This document shows, in pieces, positions 33,600 to 43,893 of a DNA stretch of 64,000 nt. This DNA is from Cryptomeria japonica (Eukaryota; Streptophyta; Pinopsida; Cupressales; Cupressaceae). Made by a program: the position numbers and the translations under genes. The stretch covers positions 316,234,041 through 316,298,040 of the forward strand of contig NC_081405.1 of NCBI RefSeq assembly GCF_030272615.1, read 5' to 3'. The notes beneath the pieces are model-generated. The model saw only the letters and a list, made by a program, of their open reading frames with translations, was not told where the DNA came from and did not search any database. The first letter of the stretch is position 1; each line of letters starts with the position of its first letter.

Positions 33600-34973
33600 T
33601 CACAAATAAGATTAACCTTTTCCTAATCTCTTTTTCATCCACTCCTTAAAGGTTTTTCTAAAGAACACTTTTTGAGGGTCTTCTGCTGCAAGCCTAAAAT
33701 AGGTGGGGCTTTGTTACTCTTCACAAAACCTAAGGCCACTATAGTGGAAGGAGTAGTAGACACCATGACCACTGTACCTTCAGGGACTTGTGACCCACTA
33801 AGATCTTTGTTGTCCTAAACATTGGAAGGAAAATCCAAAACCATTTGAACATCTTATTGATTCTCCAAAGATAGGGTCTAACCTTCTTTCTTGGAATCCA
33901 CATCCAGTACCTCATGCTGAAATTGGGCACCCAAGGATATTTCAATTGGACCTCCTTCCTATTGGACCAAATCATATAGAACATCAAACCTATTTAGGGT
34001 GACATCATTTTTCCTATCTAACCAAGTTCTCTTCTTTCCTTTGTCTTTATTCTGAGGTTTGACAGGAGTGAAGCCATCTTTATCAGTAGGACCATTAGGC
34101 ATAGGGTCTTTCCCCTTATCTTCCCCTAGAATAGAGTGGGGACGATTGGAAGCAACCAATTTAGAAGATTTATTTCTTGGACATCTCCGCTATAAATGAC
34201 CATATTCATGACAAATTTTGCATCTAAATGGCAGGGTCTCATAGTCCAGTTGTTGGATCCAAGAAGATGTCCCCAAATAGATTTCCATCAAGCCTAGCAA
34301 AGGATTATTTAAATCAACTTCTACACATATACGAGCATAGGAAATTACATTTTGATCTTGAATTTGTGAAGCCGAACCCACAGGTTTACCAAAAAGCAGT
34401 GAGATTGACTGAAGAATATCTTCTCTCTAGAATTCCAATGAAAGTCTAGTAATCGAATCCACATAGGCACATGAGAGGGAAGCTCCTCAGCAGAATTAAA
34501 GACAATATGCCAAGGTTTGATAAAGAGTCCCACCTAGTTGAAAAAATAAGGGCCACCCCTCAAAAGCCTTGTTCCTGTCTGCTAGGTTGGAAAAAATAAC
34601 CAGAAAATAGTTATTGGCTTCCATAAGTAGCTCCATGTCTCATTTAGGATTCCAGACATGGCGTGCCCAAGTCTCTAAAATAAGTATAGAGAGGCGAAGA
34701 CCGATAAATTTTCATATGAGAGCATGATTACACCAATATTCAACATCCTCCAAAATTTTCTCATGTTGAATAACCAGAACTGGATGATCTTGGGATCTCT
34801 CCAAACAACCACTCACCTTTTTCATGTGAAAAGGCTCTTTCGAAGAAGAGATGTCTGCCCCTAATTGGGAATTAGTGATGTGTTCCTTTTCATATGCATG
34901 CATCAAATTTGACGGATCTGCCATATCCACATCTCCAGAGATCATCTAAGAAGAGGATAATCCTCTATTCTCC
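33600..34973 (-). pseudogene. LINE ORF1 (nucleic-acid-binding protein)
   Basis: A likely start at 34973 (MENRGLSSS) is followed almost at once by a stop, and the frame resumes at 34945. The zinc knuckle lies near 34180-34215 (RCKICHEYGHL then RRCP, a CX2CX4HX4C pattern), after a decayed DUF4283-type region (PSHVPMWIRLLDFHW at about 34470). Downstream comes a Lys/Asp-rich tail. Such proteins coat LINE RNA. Broken in several frames. Confidence 0.8.
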
Positions 34974-35022
34974 ATGGATCCATAGAAAATACCAAAAGAA
35001 GAAAAAGAAGAGGGGTGGAAAA

Positions 35023-35049
35023 CCCAACCCCCAAACCCCACACACCCCC
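35023..35049 (-). promoter_or_regulatory. G-quadruplex motif in the LINE 5' UTR
   Basis: Four C-runs on the plus strand (35023-35025, 35028-35032, 35036-35039, 35045-35049) give four G-runs of 3-5 with loops of 2, 3 and 5 on the LINE sense strand. Further G-runs follow towards 35165. Confidence 0.6.
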
Positions 35050-35779
35050 AATGGCAACCCACAACAGAAGAAATAGAAAAGGGTTTAAAAAAACCCTGTG
35101 GCAGCCCAAAAAACCCGAGCACTGGAAAGCAAAAACCAACCCCCAGCAAGCAAGAACCCCCACCCCCAGAACAAAGCAAGAAGAGTGCAGGACACATGCT
35201 AGGGCATGTTGGCCCTAGCGCGACACCCATGCAAACATAAATCCATCTTTTTCAAATCCATTATATTAACCTTCTTATGAAGTAGATTTAAGTAGTTCTT
35301 TGAAATTTAAATATTTTAAAATTTTATCTTGATGTACTCTTGTAATGATGTATAGTGTAGTTTAAAATTTCTCTTTTAGAGTTCAAAATGAGTTGATGAA
35401 ATTAAGCTAAATTATTTTAATTCTTTACATTTTGGTTATTCTACTAAAATAAGAAGAGTTGGTCATGTTAGAAATAATTTTATTATTATTGTAGATGCAC
35501 ACATGGATCCATTATTATTCATTTTTTAATAGCATCCATGAGTGACACACTTTAGCAATATCAATCCCAACTATGTGACTTGAGAGAGTAACCATGTCAT
35601 TAATTCTACCAATATATTCTTTGTCATATGAAGTCATAATTTTTGGATTAAATAATCAATTCTTATTTATAATTTTAGTACACTAATCAATAAGAGCCCT
35701 AGAATATTCTCTTTATGGTTGTATGAGATTTTTTTTATGAAAGAATCCCTTGAAGGGATATTTAACACATCTTCAATAT

Positions 35780-36293
35780 ACAATGGTTGAGTTTACATGA
35801 ATATTTTACCATTAATTAATATTACCACTTTATCATTTTTTATTGTAGAACCTAGAACATGTCATAAAAAAACCTAAAAAATTGTACAAATATTTGAAAA
35901 ATATTACTTGTACAAGATTTCTCTATTTGTACTTTTGAATCATATTTTTCTTTTGACATTTTTCATAATCCTTTTTATGAAAAATCCTCTAGTCCAACAT
36001 ACTAAAGGTTTGTATATGTTAGACCAGCCATCTGAAAACAATTGTGTATTCATATACCTAGGACTATTTCCATCATTATCATGAACAATAGTATTGGTCT
36101 CTATTAATTTGGTCATGAAAAATTAATCAGAAATAGCTATAAAGATAAATGTCATGCATGTATTCTAGTAAGGAATACACTCAAAATAGAGGATGGTGCT
36201 ATTGTGAACTATGATTTCCAATTCTATGTCTAGATTAGTTTTATAATTTAAGGTTTTGATGCACTTTACATGGATGAGTTATTATGATCACCT
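35780..36293. other. AT-rich spacer without recognisable features
   Basis: Between the end of the segmental duplication and the TRIM element I see no gene or repeat. Confidence 0.4.
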
Positions 36294-36668
36294 TGTTACA
36301 ATGCGGTTGTCGTTGCACCAAAAGATCAACTTGTTAATGCCTAATACAACCACTATACTTATAAAATCCATAGGAGGTGGTTAAGCCATGTCACAAACCC
36401 AAGCACCATGATGCACAACACAAGCAGACCAAGGGCGTACACCTTGCAACAGTCGCCCCCCCCAATGTAAGTGAGGGATTTGAATTTGTGACAAAGCTTT
36501 GATACCACTTGTTACAAGTGCGGTTGTCGTTGCACCAAAATATTGACTTGTTAATGCCCAATATAAGAACTAGACTTATAGAATCCACAGGAGGTGGTTA
36601 AGACATGCCACAAACCCAAGTGCTGTGCTACACATCACAAGGAGACCAAGGGCACACACCTTGCAACA
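36294..36668 (-). mobile_element. Complete TRIM/SMART miniature LTR element (375 bp)
   Basis: Two LTRs, 36294-36451 (158 bp) and 36510-36668 (159 bp), start TGTTGCAAGG and end TTGTAACA or the like on the minus strand. The 58-bp interior contains a Met-tRNA-type primer site (TGGTATCAAAGC, 36496-36507) next to the 5' LTR and a polypurine tract (TTGGGGGGGGCGAC, 36452-36465) next to the 3' LTR. Flanks CACCT (36289-36293) and AACCT (36669-36673) match at four of five bases. It has no coding capacity, so it must have used another element's proteins, presumably copia given the primer site. Confidence 0.9.
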
Positions 36669-36852
36669 AACCTAATTTAGAGATATGTTAATGGGCAAGA
36701 CAAGAAAGGTAATGTTTCTTAGAGACAATATCTAGGAATGATACACTTGGATGTATCACACAATGATGTATGACTTCTCCTAACACTCAACACTGACATG
36801 TATATTCACATGATGAATGATGTATGTCTTGAACTTATAGTTAAAAAAAAAA

Positions 36853-36960
36853 AATTACTCGAAATATGATGTGTAAATTGTTTTGGTACCTAGGATGAGT
36901 ATTTTCATGTGATGGATGATAAAAATCACAAGGATTATTAAATACTCTTATTTAGAATAT
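36853..36960 (+). repeat. Left arm of a foldback (inverted-repeat) element
   Basis: About 108 bp with CTCGAAATATGATGTGT, TTTGGTACCTA and CATGTGATGGATGATAAAAA, inverted at 40521-40628 with few mismatches. With the intervening LINE removed the loop is about 75 bp, giving a hairpin element of roughly 290 bp. Superfamily unknown. Confidence 0.85.
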
Positions 36961-37032
36961 ATATAAAGTAAGCATCTATGTCAATCTCATTTATGAACAT
37001 CTAACTCATATGTAACAAATTAAACTACACAC

Positions 37033-38606
37033 TTAGCCAAACAAATTTGGAGAATGAAAGGGGAGGAAAGAGAATGGAACTCCATCTAGAATAACAAATA
37101 TCTCTATATGCAACCTTCTAAGGAAGAATTCTTAGATGATTCTTTTATTGTTGAAGGTTCGGCTACATGGAATTTTGTTCAATCGGCTAAAAGCTGGGTT
37201 GCTGCTGGACGAACTTGGAACCTTGGGGATGGTAGGAGAATAAGATTCTGGGAAGATAGGTGGATATTGGACAAACCTCTGGAGGATGTTCCAATCATTA
37301 ATGAATGGAAAGATTTGTTCAAAAGAAGGTTTGGGGAGCTGGTCAGAGACTACTAGAGAAACGGAAATTGGATTGATTTCAGCCAGCAGTGTCTGGGGCT
37401 TAAGTTCCTTTAGATTTCTCTCTCTCCTATAGTTCCTAGAGACAACAAAGATGACAAACAGATATGGAGGGAAACCCTGGATGGGAAATACTCTGTCTCC
37501 TCAGCTGTGGCTATCCATAATGATATGTGGAAGAAATTCCTATTTGGGCTAAAGTCTGGATGAAGAAGTTAGTTCCTAAAGTTAATATCAGTTTTTGGAT
37601 TTTCATCCAAAACAAGGTTTTAACCTTGGACAACCTTCAAAAGAGAGGTTTTGTTTTTCCTAATAGGTGTTCTCTTTGTTGCAGGGAAGAAGAGACTGCC
37701 TGCCATATTCTTAATCAGTGTACCTTTAGTCAGGATATTTGGAAAATCATCTTAAGTAGGTGGAACTTGAGCTAGGTTTTCTCGAGCTCCCGAGGGGAAA
37801 CTTGGTAGCAATGGCACTGCCTCAATTCTAATTCTAAGACTATGGAGACTTGGAGACTTACTCTTTCGAATGTTATCTGGAATATTTGGAAAGAGCGCAA
37901 CAATAGGATTTTTAGGGATAAAAGTGCTACTCCTGAAGTGTTGGTAGATAAAATTTACAAGAGTATATTTGAATGTATCTATGGTACTGATTATGGACTA
38001 GTTGCTAAAGATGACTTCAAAGACAGGTGGAACCTCTCCACTACTACCTCTAGCAAGGAAAAGGGAAGAGAAGGTCTCTTTTGGTGTTTTCCTCCTCGGG
38101 GGTGGATTAAGGCTAACTTTAATGGGGCCTCCAAGGGGAATCTGGGTAAAGCTGGATATGGGGGCATTGTCATGAATTTTGCTAGAAGTTTCTTAGTGGT
38201 GGTGGCTAGTCCTTTGGGGAGTCAAACAAGTCATTTTGCCAAAGCCTCAGCTTCCCTGAACACCTTAATTATAGCCAAGAATCTTAATCATGATAAATTA
38301 TGGCTCAAAGGAGACTCACTTAATATTATTAAGTGTTTGAAGGGGGAGTCGGAGCCATCATGGTCAATTGAAAATATTATCTTGCAAGCTAGGGAAAATA
38401 TTACTAGTTTTAAAGATATTATAATTCAACATACCTTTAGAGAAAAAAATATGGTGTCAGATTGTTTGGCAAACATAAGGGTTAATTATGATTCCCAAAT
38501 GATTTGGCATGGGGAAGATGTCAACATAAACATTAAAGAGCTCCTTAGAAGGGATAGATATATGGGAAGGGAAGGACCGCATAATCATGACAAAGCATAT
38601 GAATAA
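37033..38606 (+). pseudogene. LINE ORF2 C-terminal part (thumb, zf-RVT, RNase H)
   Basis: 37108-37356 holds WNFVQSAKSWVAAGRTWNLG and RIRFWEDRW, a typical post-RT block. 37527-37775 is zf-RVT with NRCSLCCREEETACHILNQC (Cys/His ligands). 37842-38606 runs from VIWNIWKERNNRIF into RNase H (GWIKANFNGASKGN, KGDSLNIIKCL, NMVSDCLA). The first Asp is Asn (FNG) and the usual Glu position reads AKA, so RNase H is inactive. Confidence 0.9.
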
Positions 38607-38775
38607 TTCTTACCTTGATGGAAAGGTAATTATTACCTAGTAGAGTAGCAAATTCCCAACCATTTCTTATAATACATTGCACGCTTTGTGGGTCACCCAG
38701 TTCAAAATATCGAGTAACTACAGGAAAGGAGTGCTGAGTATGTAGAGGAACATAGCTGATAATCCAAATTCGAAG

Positions 38776-40312
38776 ATGGGAGGAGATTTAAGGAGGGAGG
38801 AACCTGATAATCCATCAGCATGGAAAGAAATGCCGAAGGTGTGGATGAAACTAGAAAAAGGATCCCTCGCAAGCTTTATGGAGAAGCTTGTGGATTATGA
38901 TAAAGATAGTGTAAATCTTGTCGTTACAATTTTTTTTGAAAATTAGTGTAATGGTTCCTTTAAAATCTATGGAGTTAAGTTCAAGCTGGATGCATGCCTC
39001 ATAGCTACTATGACTGGCATGCCCCATACTGGGCTTGATTTTTTTAGAGACCTTAAAGTCTCCAAAAATGCGGTTAATCTCTTCCCATGGAAGGAAAAAG
39101 AGGGACAGAATTGGCAAAGCCACAGGAGGTTACTATGAAGCTGCTAATATCAAGAAAATTTGGGGCTAGGTTTTGCATGCTATAATGGAATATATCACAG
39201 TTGAGGGCCATTTCTCCAGGGCCCACAACTACCACTTTGTTCTTTTAAACCATTTCAGACATGACAAAAAGGTATCCCTGCCCTACTACCTTTTCAAGTT
39301 CCTTTCCAGGTCCTTCAATAAACACAGTAAGAATCCCTCTAGTCTAGTTCTCCATTGTGGGCTCTTGCTACTCATCTATGACCACTACAAAACCCTTGCC
39401 CTACTGGAAAACAAGAGGTTATCCACCTCCCCGGGGAAGAGAAAGATGGAGGGAGGCAATTCTGGTAAGGAGAAGGCGTCTTCTAAAAAAAAAAGAAAGA
39501 ATACCCCTGGGATGAAAACAGAGGAAATTGAAAAAGAAGGTAGCAAAATGGAGACGGATGATTCCAATGGTGATGACAGCTGGAAAGATGAGGAGGTGGG
39601 TATTGAGGAGGAAAGTGGTCTTAATGAGTCTAACAATGAAAGCCCTATCCACAACGAATTCCCTGGCAAGAACAACAACCATCCTATGGAGGATGTGGAT
39701 TACAAGGATAATGAGGAAATAGATGTGAATTCCAAGAGAGAAAGGAACAAGGAACTTGAGAAGAATATGACTAAGGAAATTTTAAGCAAGGACAAGAAAA
39801 ATAATGGGTTATTCCTGGATAACCTTAAAAAACTTACCAAGGCGAGACTAGATTATGACAGATGGACCTATGAACTCTTGAAGAACCTGAAAATAAGGGG
39901 GAAAAATATGGATGAGAAGAAGGAGAATGACAACAACAAGCAGATAAAATGGAAGTAGGATATGGAGGAGAAGGTTAAATCGTTGGAAGAAGAGAGAGAG
40001 GCCATGAAAAATTTGATGGCTATTATCCCAAATATCTTGTTAGCTATCACTAAAAATTTGGAGGATATTGCCAAGGTCTTCGATCATACCAGCTCTCCTA
40101 AGCCGGTGGTGGAACTTTACATGGATGATGAGACTATCCAGATTGGTAGTGGTGAAGCTACTCCGATTGGTGGTGGTGCCAAGAGGACTAGGGCAAGTGT
40201 CAAGAAAGTTGTGGCTGCTTCTGCTAGGGATCTCCCAAATCTCAGGGATAACATCAAAGAACTACATGGGATTAGAAACACCCTAGATAATGCCCTGAAA
40301 AAATCCAATTAG
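38776..40312 (+). pseudogene. LINE third ORF (ORF3), family A, copy 2
   Basis: It starts MGGDLRREEP at 38776, 170 bp after the ORF2 stop, and ends at 40312, about 512 codons. Defects are a TAG after FFEN, a frameshift near 39110-39160, a TAG just before VLHAIMEYITVEGH, and an in-frame TAG at 39956-39958. Blocks in order: FKIYGVKFKLDACLIATMTG, TGGYYEAANIKKIWG, MEYITVEGHFS-NYHFVLLNHFRH, an acidic/basic middle with KKKRKNTPG (nuclear-signal-like), and a coiled-coil end (MEEKVKSLEEEREAMKNL). The same blocks occur in order at 22792-21260. Function unknown. The basic cluster and coiled coil suggest a nucleic-acid-binding or oligomerising protein. Confidence 0.78.
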
Positions 40313-40520
40313 TTTTTCTTCTTGGGTCTGGTCGGTTTTGCTGGCTTTGTGGGGCTTTAGTTGGTTTTCTTTGGTTTTTTGTTGGCTTTTCGTTGGCTTG
40401 TTCCTTTTTGTTTCTTGTTTCTTGTTTCTTTTTCTGTTAAGCTTGATTTGTAAAGTGTTTCAGGGCCCCTTCAAAACCTGTTTTTACCTTAATCAAAAAC
40501 AAATTAAACTACACACCATG

Positions 40521-40628
40521 TTCTAAATAGTAGTATTTAATAATCACTGTGATTTTTATCATCCATCACATGAACATAGTCATTGTAGGTACCAAAAAAT
40601 TGACACATCATATTTCGAGAAATAATAT
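40521..40628 (-). repeat. Right arm of the foldback element
   Basis: Inverted copy of 36853-36960. The 3.5-kb LINE at 37033-40497 sits in the loop between the arms. Confidence 0.85.
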
Positions 40629-40649
40629 TTTAGTCATTGGTGTGTCAAT

Positions 40650-42185
40650 GGAAGGCACAAAATTCTACACATCAAGGATGGGAAAATCCAAATTGAAGAT
40701 AGGAAGGTAGAGATTGATGAGAAGCTTATTGTGAGGGTCACTCATTTATCAATGGAAGATGCAAAATTCTACAGAGATAGGAAAATATATGATGATGCCA
40801 CCAAAAGATTCCCAAGAAATGAGAAGGAGAGGGAAAGCGAGCCAAAGTAGATATTTGCAGCTATGAAATGGGTAAAATTAAATCTATTTGGTGCTTTGAT
40901 ATGTTTTTCTAATGAAATATGTTACCCTTGATTGCAGATACACTAGGGTCTTTGGGCATCACTTTGTTTTGTTAAACCACTTTATGCCCAAAGTGCAGAT
41001 ATCCTTCCCCTTCTCATTGTTGGCAATCATCAATGCCAACATTACGGACCATAGAAAGAAAAAAAAATTCATGTCCTTCTTGATCCATGAGCATATCAAA
41101 ACCTTACACTCTCCTTCGTCTAGCGTTCCTACAGGTTCTAGTGAGTCTGAGGAAGATGACCATGTTAGTCTTTCCCATCATGAGGAAGAATGAAATACTG
41201 AAATGAAAGAGACTTATTCTGGGTCAGAGTCTTCGTTGAATATCGGTCACAAAATCAAGAGGGGCAGAGCATCCCATGTTTTTTATTCCAATTATTATTC
41301 TCAACCCTCCCACAACTCTATCTCAGATAAGTCTGTTTCAGCCCCTTCTAGGAGTGATAGAGCCCCCTTCTCAAAGGACCTCAATGCCAATTCCTCTTTT
41401 CTCATCCTAGCTAGGGAGAACCCTGATGATGTCCTATTCATTACCTAGGATTATATTATGGATAACTTCAAGATGTTTAAATGGGATTTCCATGAGATCA
41501 AGGACATCAATATCAAACTCTGGGCAATTAATAGTAAACAAGAAAATCAAGAAGCAAAATATTGGATGGTGGACCAAAGAAAATCAATTGTGAACTCCAT
41601 GCCGAAGACAATTGGTATGGTAAGTGATATGAAGAAAGACTATGATAGAAGAATATCCTACCTAGAAGATAAACTCAAGAAAGAGTTTGAGGGCAGATTG
41701 AGTTACATGGAGAATGAATTCTCTAAAGTTAATGAGAACCTGATATCTTTGGTGACTTGTGGTCATAAAGTGGTGAAGAATTTTACTAAGAGCATAAACA
41801 CCATGGTTAGAAAGCTTGAAACTCTCCATCAAGAAGGTAATTCTATGGATGTGAAGGCCTTGGACAAAAAAAGAAGAGGAAACAGTTGGGCCCTATAAAA
41901 GAACCAGAGCCAATTTGAAGAAAAAAGATACCAATCAATAATTTCACGAGCTAAAGAAAATTGCTCTAAACATGACTCAGCTAGAAACTGAAGATGTGAA
42001 GGACCTTAAAAATTTGTACTATTTTCCTCCTTTTGACTGTCTCTTTGATAGCTTTTGGGTTTTTTTTGGTCTCTTGCTGTCTTTGGACTTCTTTTTTAAT
42101 GGTTATATCTGTATGCATCTTTTTGATGTAGTTCATTGTTAAAGTGTTACAGGTCCCTTCAAAACCTATTTGTTCTGTAATTAAA
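40650..42185 (+). mobile_element. LINE 3' fragment with ORF3, family A, copy 3
   Basis: The region begins within ORF3 (VEIDEKLIVRVTHLSMEDAKFYRDRK at about 40705-40780, not kept in one frame), continues with MKYVTLDCRY-HHFVLLNHFMPKV (40912-41193) and a coiled-coil frame (41458-41898, RRISYLEDKLKKEFEGRLSY), and ends in a 3' UTR with CAGGTCCCTTCAAAACCTAT and an A/T-rich microsatellite. It abuts the right foldback arm. No target duplication identified. Confidence 0.75.
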
Positions 42186-42232
42186 AATATATATATTTAT
42201 TTTGTTTATATATGCATGCATGCATACATACA

Positions 42233-42268
<36 letters not shown>

Positions 42269-42285
42269 TATATATACATATATAT
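42186..42285. repeat. (CATA)n and (TA)n microsatellite at a LINE tail
   Basis: CATACATACATA repeats run 42219-42258 after ATGCATGC units and before TATATA units. They probably grew from the LINE A-rich tail. Confidence 0.9.
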
Positions 42286-42299
42286 TGGAAGATCATCTT

Positions 42300-42955
42300 G
42301 AATACCCGAATAAAAATATGGCTTGAAAACTAATGCAATATTTCCACTCATTTAATTTCTTATGATGAACAATACAAGAACTCCTTATATACAAGTACTT
42401 ACAAAATTAAAACATGAAGCAACAATCATATTTTTTGTAGAATCTTGATTCAAGTGTACCATGTCTTTCATTTTGTTCAATTTTCATTTGACAATGATTA
42501 TCTCAAGATTTGGAGCATTATTATGTTTTGTATTGCTTATCATCACACCAGATTCTATTTTTGTCATAGTATGACATCAACCTAAATATTTGTTTTTAAA
42601 ATAGTCCATACAATGTGAGATCATTTTATCCATTCTTCACCAAAGAAGAAAAAATATGTAACTATTTAAAAAAGTAATTTATTATCTTTTTGGCTTGTTA
42701 AAAACTGAAGAACCATCGTTACTAATATTCTGATAAAAAATAGCATGCACTCACTAATTAAAGACTTCACTGACACTGATTAATAGCACACACTTACTAA
42801 ATATGAAATATTATCATCTATCGACTCTCCTTTCCATAATGGGTTGTTTTGGATCCGAGGTAATTTAATGTAGGATTATTGTGAAGATGGGATATTATTA
42901 GCCTATGATGATTTGTTGTCAATTTATAGTGTTCGAGTTATCATATCATGGGTTT
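42300..42955. other. AT-rich DNA without recognisable features
   Basis: No gene, LTR or tandem repeat seen. Confidence 0.4.
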
Positions 42956-42994
42956 TTTTGATTATATATATGCTATTCCATCAAAATAGCCCAC

Positions 42995-43311
42995 AATACA
43001 TATATATACATATAATATTATATGTATATGTAGATATATATGTATACATATACATATACATATATGTATATGTATATGTATATATGTATATATATCTATG
43101 TATATATGTATATATGTATATGTATATGTATGCATGTATATATGTATGTATATGTCTGTATATGTATGTATGTGTATATATGTATGTATATGTACCTGTA
43201 TATATATGTATATACATACATATATACATATGTATGTATATACATATATACACATACATATATATATATACATATATATCATATATATGTACATATACAT
43301 ATAAGCATATT

Positions 43312-43358
<47 letters not shown>

Positions 43359-43427
43359 TTATATATTTATATATCTATATATACATATAGATATATAAAT
43401 ATAAACATATATATGTATTATTTAAAT

Positions 43428-43475
<48 letters not shown>
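42995..43475. repeat. Long (TATG/TATA)n and (CA)n microsatellite
   Basis: Nearly 480 bp of interrupted TATA, TATG and CATA units ending in about 17 CA units at 43430-43463. Tyr/Ile-rich open frames on both strands are artefacts of the repeat. Confidence 0.95.
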
Positions 43476-43481
<6 letters not shown>

Positions 43482-43499
43482 TAAAAAAAAAACTATGTA

Positions 43500-43830
43500 T
43501 GGGTATGTGCACAAAGATGGTGGTCAAAAAAGTGGAAACCACACAAACAAAAATGAAAAAACAAGCAACGCATACGTGGTTCTTAAATTTGAAATCACTG
43601 CATACGCGCTTAGGTTTGTTGTTCCCGAGACTAAAAAAAGATACCGTGTATGTGGTGTCTTTAGGAAAGTGAGTGCGTACACATTTTCTTTAGGAAAGTG
43701 AGTGTGTACGCGCTGCTTTTAGGAAAGTCAGCACGTACGCGCTCATAAGCCCTTAAAAACCGCGTATGCAGTACGTGTCAAAAAAAGGGTTTTAAAAATG
43801 AACTGGGTCTTATTTTCCCATGACCACAGT
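43500..43830. repeat. Left subterminal region with CGTACG-like motifs
   Basis: Seven near-palindromic motifs of the GCGTACGC/GCATACGTG type lie within about 200 bp (for example GCATACGTGG, GCATACGCGC, GTGCGTACAC, GTGTACGCGC, GCACGTACGCGC, CGCGTATGC, GTACGTGTC). Three are preceded by CTTTAGGAAAGT or TTTTAGGAAAGT. They sit just upstream of the plus-strand gene. Such motif clusters are typical of DNA-transposon ends, where they bind transposase. Confidence 0.6.
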
Positions 43831-43893
43831 GTTTTTTCGTCCTTTTCCTCCATGGAACCACGAATGGGTTGCCACATTTCTCCACCAAACGCT

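Larger units (their letters stand above)
28938..35271 (-). mobile_element. Near full-length L1-type LINE with 18-bp target duplication
   Basis: TTCTTATGAAGTAGATTT occurs perfectly at 28920-28937 and 35272-35289. Unit 1 has the uninterrupted site (CTGATGAAGTAGATTTAAG near 25498-25516). The element reads on the minus strand: GC-rich 5' UTR (about 34974-35271), ORF1 with DUF4283-like part and zinc knuckle, ORF2 with endonuclease, RT, zf-RVT and RNase H, then a 290-bp 3' UTR and a poly(A) tail (T-run at 28938-28951). Length is 6334 bp. Unlike the family A copies it has no third ORF. All frames carry stops. Confidence 0.95.
26021..35779. repeat. Tandem segmental duplication, unit 2
   Basis: Direct repeat of 19751-26020, starting CCAAGCATTTTATCCAAGG. 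It is longer because of a 6.3-kb LINE (28938-35271) and a LINE tail of about 90 bp (26628-26719). Outside the insertions the two units stay collinear with substitutions and small indels. Confidence 0.9.
37033..40497 (+). mobile_element. 5'-truncated LINE with third ORF (family A), inserted in the foldback loop
   Basis: AACAAATTAAACTACACAC is present at 37014-37032 and 40498-40516, a 17-19-bp target duplication (the first bases are ambiguous because of the A-rich tail). The element begins within the RT thumb region and continues with zf-RVT, RNase H, ORF3 and a TTGG-rich 3' UTR ending TACCTTAATCAAAA. This fixes both LINE borders, so ORF3 lies inside the unit that was retrotransposed. Confidence 0.93.

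Noticed and set aside
42913-43398. 161-codon Tyr/Ile-rich frames on both strands
   Set aside because: They are translations of a TATA/TATG microsatellite.
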